DNA of 54,031 nt from Lachnospiraceae bacterium (GTDB lineage Bacteria > Bacillota_A > Clostridia > Lachnospirales > Lachnospiraceae). Under the pieces are notes generated by a model. The model was not told the DNA's origin. It worked only from the letters and a program-made list of their open reading frames with translations, and did not search any database. Shown here in pieces: positions 1 through 8,113 of the stretch (its first letter is position 1; each line of letters starts with the position of its first letter). Where the stretch lies: the NCBI GenBank assembly GCA_021770615.1, contig JAETQR010000027.1, positions 1 through 54,031 on the forward strand, written 5' to 3'. Both the position numbers and the translations under genes were made by a program.

Positions 1-28
1 AGAATTGCTCATGGGAATTATAGTAAAG

Positions 29-61
29 AAGGACGGAAAACCAATATGGTCGTCCGTCCTT
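29..61 (+). terminator. stem-loop, possible terminator
   Basis: A perfect 9-bp inverted repeat (29-37 with 53-61) encloses a short loop that can itself pair partly (ACCA with TGGT). No coding region lies left of it inside the window, so it may end a plus-strand gene that lies outside. The T-run after the stem is weak, so only the hairpin is certain. Confidence 0.35.
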
Positions 62-123
62 TCAAATCATTATCATAGAAGAACTGAATTTACAGAAAAT
101 ATTTCAAACTCTCGAATAATTTA

Positions 124-155
124 AAATGCCCCTACCACTTTTGATAGGGGCATTT
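124..155 (-). terminator. intrinsic terminator downstream of the xylanase gene
   Basis: A perfect 10-bp stem (124-133 with 146-155) with a 12-nt loop lies 26 bp beyond the xylanase stop codon. On the minus strand it is followed by a short T-rich stretch. It is a good candidate for the end of the xylanase transcript and is symmetrical enough to work in both directions. Confidence 0.7.
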
Positions 156-180
156 AACATTTTCATACATAGCTTAAAAA

Positions 181-2538
181 CTATGGTGTGACAACCTCGA
201 GCACTTTCTCAAATGCTGGCTTTGGTGTTAAATCATCATAGAACAAAAGTGGACGTTTTTCACTCTTCCATGAATCTCCATCATTAATCCCCCAAAGTGT
301 TACATTAGAAACCGAAGCACTCTTACTCTTAAAGAGATTAAACAATTCCTTATAGCGATTTGCTTGATCAGTCAGACTTTCGTTTGCATCAATCTGGACA
401 TCAAGTTCTGTAATTTGTACATCAAGTTGCAATTGTGCAAACATATCAATAGCAGCTTCTATTTTATTTATTGAAGGATAGTCCAATGTCACATGTTCCT
501 GCATACCAACACCGTTTATTCTGCCTCCTTCATTCATAATGCCTGCTATCAACGAAAGAATCGCCATTTGCTTGTCATTTTCTTCTATATTATAATCATT
601 ATAATACAATTTGGCAGTTGATTCCGCCGAAGCATTGGCATATTTAAATGCCTTAGCTGCATATGAATCTCCCATGATCTCAAACCATTTATTCTGCACA
701 TAAGTACCATTATCATTCAGTGCCTCATTCACAACATCCCACGAAGTCACTACTCCCGGATAATTCTCTTTAACAAAATCCATAACCTGGCTGATGTAAC
801 TCTCCATACGTGCTTCCATAACCGCAGATGTCACATTTGCACCGTCATCGGTATACCCTACATGGAAGAACCAGTCCGGAGTCTGCTGTGCATAAACGAG
901 AGCATGTCCACGTACTTTTAATCCGTTGTCTTTTGCAAAATCAAGGATCTTAGACATACCGGAATACTCAAGATTCAGTACTGGCATTCCATCCTCTGCT
1001 TCCTGGCTTGCTGCCTGATTCAAAAGCGCATCCGGTTTCATCTCATTTTCTGCTGTGATCGTACCAAACACACCTTTGATCCGGTTCTGGTACTCTACAT
1101 CATCGATCATGCTCGCAGATACGGCAGCACCTACATCAAAGTGATTTTCATAAGCATCCTGCAGGCTGTCTACCTTCTGGATGTCTTTGATCATAAGGTT
1201 CGTAAGCGTGATATCAACCGAATTCCCGTCAAAGGTCTCACTGACCGGACTATCAAACCACAGTTTAAAAGCCAGATTATCATCTGCACGTGTTGCTGTC
1301 ATCACTGCACTAAAGGTTGTATCATTTGAGATACCGTCATTTTTCCACATCTTTGGTGCACTGTCCCACGCCCATCCGTCAAAAGTGCTCTGGACAGCCA
1401 GCTGTTTAAATGCTGATGCACCGGATACTTTAAAGCTGATCTTTACCTGATCACCCACTTCAAAGGCAGAATCGTTTACGTTAAAGTACTGTACATTCCA
1501 TGAACCTTCGTCCTTTACTGCCTGTACAGGACCAGTGTAGCTTCTTCCCTTGCTGATCGTCTTACTGGATGGCAAGTCGATCGAATCACTATTTGCAACT
1601 TTCACTACGATAAGGTCGGTCAGTGTGAGCTGAACATTTCCGCCGTCAGCCGGCACTGCCTCTGCACTTGTTGGTGTATCCAGACGTACTTTGAACGAGA
1701 TTCCGTTTCCTGAGCTGGCAGCCACAAAATCACCGGATACATCCAGTCCATTTGCAAGGCCTTCTCCTGCCCATACCTTCTTGGCATCGGACCAGCTCCA
1801 GTTATTCAGATTACTCTGCGTTGCCACCTGCTTGAATCCATTTGCTCCACTGAGCTTATAAGATATGATGTAGGTGTCTCCGGCTGAATAAGAGGAATCA
1901 TTTACATTGAAGTACTGTGCCTCATAAACATCACCGTTTACAACCGCATCTACCGTTCCTGTATATCTGGTTCCCATATCGAGCTGCTTGTTCTCCGGCA
2001 GAGTTGCCGAAGTGTCACTTCCCTTGCTGACTTTCATGATGTACAGATCAGTCAGGGTGATATTTACTTCTGCCGCTTCCGTAGCATTTACTGCATTATC
2101 AAGCTGTATCTTAAATGAAATGTTATTTCCATCTTCCGTAGCTGTGACCATTCCTGACACAACGGTGTCATCTGCGGTACCTGCTTCCGTCCATTTCTTT
2201 GGTGCTCCGGCCCAGTCCCAATTATTCACGCTGCTCTGCATTGCAACCTGCTTAAAGTTAGAAGCACCGGAGATCTTCGTAGAAACAAAGAAGGTATCTC
2301 CTGTCTCAAATGCAGAATTTGTCACGTTAAAATACTCAATACTCCACGCATCCCCTGACGCATTTTTCACTGCTTTTGTCTGCCCTGTGTACTTGATGCC
2401 AAATTCCACATTCTTATACTCGGACAACTGTGCTGCACTGACTGTTTTTTCCGGTACGAATCCAACACCGGCCACGGTGCCCATCAGCATAGCAGCTGTT
2501 ACAACTTTTGCAAAAAATCTTTTTACTTGTTTCTTCAT
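181..2538 (-). CDS. secreted endo-1,4-beta-xylanase, GH10, with three N-terminal repeats
   Basis: A 785-residue exported enzyme that should cut the beta-1,4-xylan backbone outside the cell. Residues 1-35 are a signal peptide (KK, hydrophobic stretch, VSA cleavage region). Three similar ~135-residue beta-rich modules follow at about 36-170, 180-313 and 324-453. Each carries YTG, YFNV, SGA-FKQ and TLTDL-type segments, which suggests repeated carbohydrate-binding modules. The GH10 barrel fills about 456-785: E605 in WDVVNEAL is the expected acid/base and E711 in QITELDV the nucleophile. The usual GH10 segment around HTLVWHSQ reads HALVYAQQ. The ATG has AAAGGAGAG upstream. No sorting signal or dockerin is visible, so the enzyme is probably free. 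It stands alone rather than in a glycan-use operon. The GH10 call is secure; the binding-module family is not determined. Confidence 0.93.
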   Translation of the reverse strand: MKKQVKRFFAKVVTAAMLMGTVAGVGFVPEKTVSAAQLSEYKNVEFGIKYTGQTKAVKNASGDAWSIEYFNVTNSAFETGDTFFVSTKISGASNFKQVAMQSSVNNWDWAGAPKKWTEAGTADDTVVSGMVTATEDGNNISFKIQLDNAVNATEAAEVNITLTDLYIMKVSKGSDTSATLPENKQLDMGTRYTGTVDAVVNGDVYEAQYFNVNDSSYSAGDTYIISYKLSGANGFKQVATQSNLNNWSWSDAKKVWAGEGLANGLDVSGDFVAASSGNGISFKVRLDTPTSAEAVPADGGNVQLTLTDLIVVKVANSDSIDLPSSKTISKGRSYTGPVQAVKDEGSWNVQYFNVNDSAFEVGDQVKISFKVSGASAFKQLAVQSTFDGWAWDSAPKMWKNDGISNDTTFSAVMTATRADDNLAFKLWFDSPVSETFDGNSVDITLTNLMIKDIQKVDSLQDAYENHFDVGAAVSASMIDDVEYQNRIKGVFGTITAENEMKPDALLNQAASQEAEDGMPVLNLEYSGMSKILDFAKDNGLKVRGHALVYAQQTPDWFFHVGYTDDGANVTSAVMEARMESYISQVMDFVKENYPGVVTSWDVVNEALNDNGTYVQNKWFEIMGDSYAAKAFKYANASAESTAKLYYNDYNIEENDKQMAILSLIAGIMNEGGRINGVGMQEHVTLDYPSINKIEAAIDMFAQLQLDVQITELDVQIDANESLTDQANRYKELFNLFKSKSASVSNVTLWGINDGDSWKSEKRPLLFYDDLTPKPAFEKVLEVVTP

Positions 2539-2776
2539 TTTTCACTCTCCTTTTATAAACCCTTAGTTGACAGTTACATAGTCCGTCTCCTTTCCTCAAG
2601 ATTTCCCACTCCTTTACACTTATATAAACGAAATCATTTTTGCCTGTGTTACACTTTTCCTCCTTTTTTGAGATTTCATTGACATTTTTGTCAGAATTCA
2701 TGGTTTTTCTAATATTTTTTTGTAAAAAATGACGAATCTATTTCTTCTTTGCGAACTCATTTCCATCAAAACAGAA

Positions 2777-2847
2777 AACGCCATCAAAATCATTCAAAAC
2801 AGACGCAAGCAGGCTTACTAAAAGTTTTTCCTGATTTTGATGGCGTT
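2777..2847 (-). terminator. long-stem terminator of the GGGtGRT operon
   Basis: A perfect 16-bp inverted repeat (2777-2792 with 2832-2847) has a 39-nt loop. On the minus strand it is followed by TTTTCTGTTTT. It lies 48 bp past the GGGtGRT stop codon. The rest of the 2539-2894 gap holds the A/T-rich leader of the xylanase gene, with its AAAGGAGAG site and a small palindrome around GACATTTTTGTC. No further gene was found there. Confidence 0.7.
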
Positions 2848-2894
2848 CCCGCCTATTTATAACTAATTAAATTCTTAGAAATTTCCTATGGAAA

Positions 2895-3905
2895 CTAAAA
2901 GTTTCCATTGTCTGCTGCTTCCTGGATGGAAACCGCAACTGCCACTGTCATACCGACCATCGGGTTATTTCCCGCACCGATCAGCCCCATCATCTCTACG
3001 TGAGCCGGCACGGAAGAAGATCCTGCGAACTGTGCATCACTGTGCATACGTCCAAGAGTATCTGTCATACCATAAGAAGCCGGGCCTGCCGCCATATTGT
3101 CCGGGTGAAGGGTACGTCCTGTACCACCGCCGGATGCTACGGAGAAGTATTTCTTTCCCTGCTCCAGACATTCTTTCTTATATGTACCTGCTACCGGATG
3201 CTGGAAACGTGTCGGGTTTGTGGAGTTACCCGTGATGGAAACATCGACACCCTCTTTATGCATGATCGCAACACCCTCCTGTACGTCATTTGCCCCATAG
3301 CAGTTTACTTTGGAACGAAGACCGTCAGAATAAGCAGTACGAGATACTTCTTTTACTGTATTTGTATACGGATCATACTCTGTCTCAACAAATGTGAATC
3401 CGTTGATACGGGAAATGATCTGTGCTGCGTCCTTTCCAAGTCCGTTCAGGATGACACGGAGAGGTTTTTTACGAACTTTGTTTGCCTTCTCAGCGATACC
3501 GATCGCACCCTCTGCCGCCGCAAAAGATTCATGTCCGGCAAGGAAACAGAAGCACTCCGTCTCCTCCTCAAGGAGCATTTTTCCCAAATTACCATGTCCT
3601 AATCCTACTTTACGTGTATCGGCAACAGAACCCGGAATACAAAATGCCTGTAATCCCTCGCCGATCGCTGCTGCTGCATCTGCTGCTCTCTTACAGCCCT
3701 TTTTGATCGCGATCGCCGCACCTACCGTGTAAGCCCAGCACGCATTTTCAAAACAGATCGGCTGAATACCTTTTATCTGGTCGTATACATTTAAGCCGGC
3801 ATCTTTTGTGATCTTTTCTGCCTCTTCGATCGAGGAGATGCCATACTCGTTTAATACGCTGTTGATCTTATCGATTCTTCTTTCATATGATTCAAATAAA
3901 GCCAT
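2895..3905 (-). CDS. GGGtGRT family protein
   Basis: A 336-residue soluble protein with the diagnostic GGGTGRT motif at residues 259-265, inside SVASGGGTGRTLHPDN. The family (the Enterococcus EF_0830 type) is named after this motif; its reaction is not established. Glycine-rich loops and several cysteines (C51, C56, C71, C89, C118, C120) are visible. It is the second gene of a pair. The gene 18 bp upstream encodes a NifU-like Fe-S scaffold, a linkage known for this family, so a role in Fe-S or redox metabolism is likely but inferred. AAAGGAGG lies before the ATG. Confidence 0.88.
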   Translation of the reverse strand: MALFESYERRIDKINSVLNEYGISSIEEAEKITKDAGLNVYDQIKGIQPICFENACWAYTVGAAIAIKKGCKRAADAAAAIGEGLQAFCIPGSVADTRKVGLGHGNLGKMLLEEETECFCFLAGHESFAAAEGAIGIAEKANKVRKKPLRVILNGLGKDAAQIISRINGFTFVETEYDPYTNTVKEVSRTAYSDGLRSKVNCYGANDVQEGVAIMHKEGVDVSITGNSTNPTRFQHPVAGTYKKECLEQGKKYFSVASGGGTGRTLHPDNMAAGPASYGMTDTLGRMHSDAQFAGSSSVPAHVEMMGLIGAGNNPMVGMTVAVAVSIQEAADNGNF

Positions 3906-3923
3906 TATTCGCTACCTCCTTTA

Positions 3924-4631
3924 TTATTTTGTGACTTCTTTATCCGTTCGCGGGTCGATGAGTTTTACAGCATCGTCAACACGGCCGTACTGACCGCAGG
4001 CCTTTTCATAAGCTGTGTTCGGGTCATCACCTTTTTTGATAAAGTCTGTCATTTTACCAAGGCTAACGAATTTATAACCAATGATCAGATCATTCTCATC
4101 CAGTGCGATCGCAGTTACATAACCCTCTGCCATTTCCAGATAGCGCGGACCTTTTTTCAGTGTACCATACATCGTACCAACCTGAGAACGAAGGCCTTTT
4201 CCAAGATCCTCCAGTCCTGCGCCGATCGCAAGCCCATCCTCAGAGAAAGCACTCTGGGAACGTCCGTAAACGATCTGAAGGAACAGTTCTCTCATCGCTG
4301 TATTGATCGCGTCACACACAAGGTCTGTATTCAGTGCCTCCATAACCGTACGTCCCGGAAGGATTTCAGCAGCCATTGCTGCAGAATGGGTCATACCGGA
4401 ACATCCGATCGTCTCTACCAGAGCCTCCTGGATAATACCCTCTTTTACATTCAGGGTAAGTTTGCAGGCACCCTGCTGTGGCGCACACCAGCCCACACCA
4501 TGTGTAAAACCGGAGATATCCTTAACTTCTTTTGCCTTTACCCATTTTGCTTCTTCCGGAATTGGTGCACAACCGTGGTTTACACCCTGAGCAACCGGGC
4601 ACATGTTCTCTACTTCCTGTGAATAAATCAT
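3924..4631 (-). CDS. iron-sulfur cluster assembly scaffold-like (NifU N-terminal type) protein
   Basis: About 235 residues. Cysteines C11, C21, C49, C56 and C77 include the GCSGMTHSAAMAAEIL segment, which resembles the cluster-binding region of NifU/IscU scaffolds. I chose the internal ATG at 4631 because AAGGAG lies 11 nt before it. The longer reading frame (to 4682) adds 17 unlikely residues and would start inside the promoter. It is co-transcribed with the GGGtGRT gene from the promoter at 4674-4702. The partner protein of the scaffold is unknown. Confidence 0.85.
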   Translation of the reverse strand: MIYSQEVENMCPVAQGVNHGCAPIPEEAKWVKAKEVKDISGFTHGVGWCAPQQGACKLTLNVKEGIIQEALVETIGCSGMTHSAAMAAEILPGRTVMEALNTDLVCDAINTAMRELFLQIVYGRSQSAFSEDGLAIGAGLEDLGKGLRSQVGTMYGTLKKGPRYLEMAEGYVTAIALDENDLIIGYKFVSLGKMTDFIKKGDDPNTAYEKACGQYGRVDDAVKLIDPRTDKEVTK

Positions 4632-4673
4632 GTCGATCGTAACTCCTTTCTTATGCGTCGAATTTCTTACACT

Positions 4674-4702
4674 ATCGTACAATATTTTTCCAAAAAAGTC
4701 AA
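4674..4702 (-). promoter_or_regulatory. sigma-A promoter of the Fe-S/GGGtGRT pair
   Basis: On the minus strand TTGACT (4697-4702), a 17-nt spacer and TACGAT (4674-4679) form a good vegetative promoter 43 bp before the chosen start. The -35 overlaps the T-rich end of an imperfect hairpin (CCAAAAAGG / CTTTTTTGG) that may terminate the preceding gene. Confidence 0.7.
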
Positions 4703-4730
4703 TGAAAATACCTTTTTGGACAAGGCATTC

Positions 4731-5396
4731 TTACACCTTGCGGCAAATCTCCCCCTGTTTCTTGTAAATACTTCCTCCCGGCACAAATCCCCGCACCGAA
4801 GAGAGTGGGTATACATTCGTATGGCTGCCGATCACGGTTCCCGGATTCAGGATACTTCCACATCCAACCTCCACAAAACTCCCAAGCACCGCCCCCATCT
4901 TTTTTAAACCGGTTTTTACATTTTCACCGTCACACCGTATCTCCACCAGTGTCTTATCCGATTTGACATTGGATGTGATCGAACCGGCTCCCATATGGGA
5001 TTTAAAACCGAGGATCGAATCCCCCACATAATTGTAGTGCGGCACCTGCACACCGTCAAACAGGATCACATTTTTCAGTTCGGTCGAGTTGCCGACCACA
5101 GCACCCTTCCCGACGATTGCATTTCCCCGGATAAAGGCACAGTGCCGGATCTCCGCTTCCTCGTCAATGATGGCAGGGCCGGTGATGTTGGCGCTTGGCG
5201 CCACACTGGCTGACTTTGCGATCCAGATGTTTTCACCCCGTTTTTCAAAACGCTCCCCGGAAAGCCGCTCTCCTAATTCCATGATATAGGCACCGATATC
5301 CGGAAGCACCTCATACGGATACTCATACCGCCCGATAAACTCCCACGCAATCGTCTCTTTATCCTCAAAAATCTGTTTAATTTTTAACGCTTCCAT
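4731..5396 (-). CDS. left-handed beta-helix (hexapeptide repeat) sugar-nucleotide acyltransferase-like protein
   Basis: A 221-residue protein built of hexapeptide turns from about residue 50, with patterns such as IAKSASVAPSANITGPAIID, AIVGKGAVVG and GCGSILNPGTVIG. This resembles the C-terminal acetyltransferase half of GlmU, but no nucleotidyltransferase domain is present. Lachnospiraceae homologues are often labelled UDP-GlcNAc pyrophosphorylase on that basis; acyl transfer to a sugar or sugar-nucleotide is the more likely activity. I chose the ATG at 5396 because GGAGG lies 5 nt upstream; the ATG at 5408 overlaps that Shine-Dalgarno site. It overlaps the end of topB by 20 bp, so the two are translated together. 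Confidence 0.75.
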   Translation of the reverse strand: MEALKIKQIFEDKETIAWEFIGRYEYPYEVLPDIGAYIMELGERLSGERFEKRGENIWIAKSASVAPSANITGPAIIDEEAEIRHCAFIRGNAIVGKGAVVGNSTELKNVILFDGVQVPHYNYVGDSILGFKSHMGAGSITSNVKSDKTLVEIRCDGENVKTGLKKMGAVLGSFVEVGCGSILNPGTVIGSHTNVYPLSSVRGFVPGGSIYKKQGEICRKV

Positions 5397-7467
5397 TTTT
5401 ACCTCCATAATATTCTTTTGCCATACTATAATATGAGCGAAGCTGTGTGATGTTATTTGTCTCCTTCACCCTGCCGACCTGCACCCGCACAAACCCCGTG
5501 AGTTTATCCATATACTCCTTTTCGCTGATCTCACCCTCTGACACACCTCCAAGCCCCTTCTCCCAACTTGCTGTCAGCTTCGGGCTCAGCATCGCGGGGA
5601 TCGAATAACGGACGATACTGCACACAAGCTCCCCTTTCAGGGTCGGCGTGATGATCTGCGTCTTCTTATTCAGTTTTAGATAAGAAATATGAAACAGCTT
5701 TTTCAGGATCTCCGCCCTCGTCGCACTCGTTCCGATCCCACTGCTCTTAATGAGGGCACGGAGTTCCTCATCCTCGATCAACTGTCCCGCATTTTCCATG
5801 GCAAGGATCATCGAACCCGAATTATAACGTTTGGGCGGCGAGGTCTCTCCTTCTTTGATCCCCATATCCCTGATCTCTAATTTCATTCCCTTTTTTAGGA
5901 GCGGAAGAATTTCCCTGAGGCGTTCCGCATCCGTGGATTCCTCCACCGGATCCTTCTCCATTTCCTTCTCCGTCTTACCGCCCTCCTGTTTCTTACCGGA
6001 AAAAGAATACTGCGAGACCGGCAGATAACCGTCCTCTACAAGAACCTTAGCGGATGTATAAAAACGCTCGGTAAACTTCTTTTCTCCCTTTGTATGCTCT
6101 GCCGCCAATACGACATTGATCTTCTGGTACACGGCAGGCGGATAAAAAATACTTAAAAATCTGCGGACGATCACCTCATACATTTTAACTGAAACCGGTT
6201 TCAGGGATTTTAATGCTGCTAACCCCTGGCCCGTCGGTATGATCGCATAGTGATCCGTGATCTTTTTATCATCGACATATCTTGTTTTAGCCAGTTTTTC
6301 ATGGCTTTTCATCTCTGCGATCTCACGCAGATACGGAAGCGCCATCTCATACCCCTGCAGCCCTTTTAAGTTCTTTACGATCTCTTTCGCCACAGCACTG
6401 CTCAGTACCCGGGCATCCGTACGTGGATAGGTGACAAGCTTCTTTTCATAGAGCTCCTGTACGATCTGAAGGGTCTCATCCGGACTGATCTTAAATAATT
6501 TCGAGGATAAATTCTGAAGTTCCGCCAGATTAAATAAGAGCGGCGGATTTTTTTTCTCTTTCTTTTTTTCAGCCTTCTCAAGAACAGCCTCTTTTTGACC
6601 GCACATAACAGAATCTATTAATTCTTTTGCTGTATCTTCTTCCTTAAATCCATTCTCCTTATATAACTTCAGTGACTGGAAATATTCCGAATCTTCAGAT
6701 ACTCGCCATTCCCCGGAAAACACACTCTCTTCACCAGCATTTTCCCATCCGCAAGGTGAAAATTGGCCGATGACCCGGTAAAACGGCATCTTTACAAATT
6801 TACGGATCTCCCACTCTCTCGTCACGACCATCCCAAGCACACATGTCATAACACGGCCGACGGACACAGAAGTCCATTTTTTTCCTTCGACATTATCATT
6901 GAGCCAGCCTCCGTATTTGAGCGAAAGCGCCCGGGAAAAATTGATCCCCATCAGATAATCCTCTTTGGCACGAAGATAGGCAGACGCACAAAGATCGTCA
7001 TATTCTGACAATGGTTTTGCCTCACGGATCCCCCGCAGGATCTCATCCTCCGTCTGGGAATCGATCCACACCCGGTATTTCTTCTTCGTATCCGGCACCT
7101 CTGCCATCTGGTCTACGAGACGGTAAATATATTCTCCCTCACGCCCCGAGTCCGTACAGACATAGATCGCCTCCACGTCCTCACGCGTCAGAAGTCCTTT
7201 TACGATCGCAAACTGCTTCTTCACGTCCGGTATCACTTCATACTTAAATGTCTCCGGCAAAAAAGGAAGCGTCTCAAAGGCCCATTTGGCATATGCCTGA
7301 TCATAGGCCTCCGGATAACTCATCGTGACAAGATGTCCGACACACCACGTGACCACATGATCTTCTGATTCGATAAAACCATCCCCCCGCCTTCCCGTCA
7401 CCTTAAGTACCCTCGCAAATTCCTGCGCCACACTTGGTTTCTCGGCGATAAATAACTTCTTTCCCAT
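5377..7467 (-). CDS. topB: DNA topoisomerase III
   Basis: A 696-residue type IA topoisomerase that relaxes or decatenates DNA by cutting one strand. The TOPRIM domain spans about 1-140, with AEKPSVA at the start and the acidic DSGREGEY motif near 106-113. The catalytic tyrosine is Y347 in LVTYPRTDARVL, and the SSGIGTSATRAEIL region follows. The C-terminus lacks a zinc-finger tail, so it is a short TopB form. A lysine-rich insert lies at about 296-308. It starts 5 bp after the LUD stop codon with only a weak ribosome binding site, which suggests coupled translation. Confidence 0.93.
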   Translation of the reverse strand: MGKKLFIAEKPSVAQEFARVLKVTGRRGDGFIESEDHVVTWCVGHLVTMSYPEAYDQAYAKWAFETLPFLPETFKYEVIPDVKKQFAIVKGLLTREDVEAIYVCTDSGREGEYIYRLVDQMAEVPDTKKKYRVWIDSQTEDEILRGIREAKPLSEYDDLCASAYLRAKEDYLMGINFSRALSLKYGGWLNDNVEGKKWTSVSVGRVMTCVLGMVVTREWEIRKFVKMPFYRVIGQFSPCGWENAGEESVFSGEWRVSEDSEYFQSLKLYKENGFKEEDTAKELIDSVMCGQKEAVLEKAEKKKEKKNPPLLFNLAELQNLSSKLFKISPDETLQIVQELYEKKLVTYPRTDARVLSSAVAKEIVKNLKGLQGYEMALPYLREIAEMKSHEKLAKTRYVDDKKITDHYAIIPTGQGLAALKSLKPVSVKMYEVIVRRFLSIFYPPAVYQKINVVLAAEHTKGEKKFTERFYTSAKVLVEDGYLPVSQYSFSGKKQEGGKTEKEMEKDPVEESTDAERLREILPLLKKGMKLEIRDMGIKEGETSPPKRYNSGSMILAMENAGQLIEDEELRALIKSSGIGTSATRAEILKKLFHISYLKLNKKTQIITPTLKGELVCSIVRYSIPAMLSPKLTASWEKGLGGVSEGEISEKEYMDKLTGFVRVQVGRVKETNNITQLRSYYSMAKEYYGGKNGSVKN

Positions 7468-7471
7468 ATGA

Positions 7472-8113
7472 TCAATATCCTAACTCTTCTGCTACCAGAA
7501 CAACTTTTATCCTGCCCTTTTCACCGCTTCTTCTCGTGATAACGATCTGGGAACAGATACAATCCTCACTATAGCAGTCCCCGCACCTTCCTGTCCGGGC
7601 GCACGGTGTATTTTTATTCAGTCTTACCGTATTTGGCGGCGATGCGATATCGCGCACTCTTCTCACACCGTCCTCTATGCTGCTCACAACCTTATTCATG
7701 CCTGCGAGAATGATCACATGTTCCGGCCCGTAGCACAGATAAGAAACCCGGTTCCCTCTGCCGTCGATATTGACCAGTTCCCCATCCGTCGTTATCGCGT
7801 TTGTACTCATAAGAAAATAGTCACTGTTGATCATATTCGCCTTCATCTCCCTGAGTTCCTCCGAAGTCTTTGCCGTCGTCCGGTCATATAAAATACAATC
7901 ACTTCTTTTTAATTCCTCCATAAGCCCGGATTCTGTAAGCGACATCGAGCCGCCAAAGCATACGCTCTTCCCTGCCACAAGAAACTTCTCCATGATCAGT
8001 GCGACTGCCTCTTCTTTTGTTCCGGCAAAAAAACCTTCCATATTTCTCTTTTCAAGATTTTTTATCATTGTCTGTGCGAGATTTTTCCTCGCCTGAAATT
8101 TGTTCTTATCCAT
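7472..8113 (-). CDS. LUD-domain (LutC/YkgG-like, DUF162) protein with cysteine cluster
   Basis: A 213-residue protein of the lactate-utilisation LUD family, shown by CFGGSMSLTESGL, DYFLMSTNAITTDGELVNIDGRGNR and GPEHVIILAGMNKV. Near the C-terminus it has C-x5-C-x2-C-x4-C-x-C (from NTPCARTGRCGDC), a possible Fe-S or metal site. The Fe-S partners of the Lut system (LutA/LutB) are not next to it, so a role in lactate oxidation cannot be assumed. The ATG has AGGAG before it and overlaps the transglutaminase stop by 8 bp, so it is part of that operon. Confidence 0.8.
   Translation of the reverse strand: MDKNKFQARKNLAQTMIKNLEKRNMEGFFAGTKEEAVALIMEKFLVAGKSVCFGGSMSLTESGLMEELKRSDCILYDRTTAKTSEELREMKANMINSDYFLMSTNAITTDGELVNIDGRGNRVSYLCYGPEHVIILAGMNKVVSSIEDGVRRVRDIASPPNTVRLNKNTPCARTGRCGDCYSEDCICSQIVITRRSGEKGRIKVVLVAEELGY

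Noticed and set aside
2414..2701. 95-codon minus-strand open frame overlapping the xylanase start
   Set aside because: It runs through the leader and signal-peptide region in another frame, without conserved features; the xylanase frame is clearly the coding one.
3000..3602. 200-codon plus-strand open frame
   Set aside because: It is antisense to the GGGtGRT gene, without start signals.
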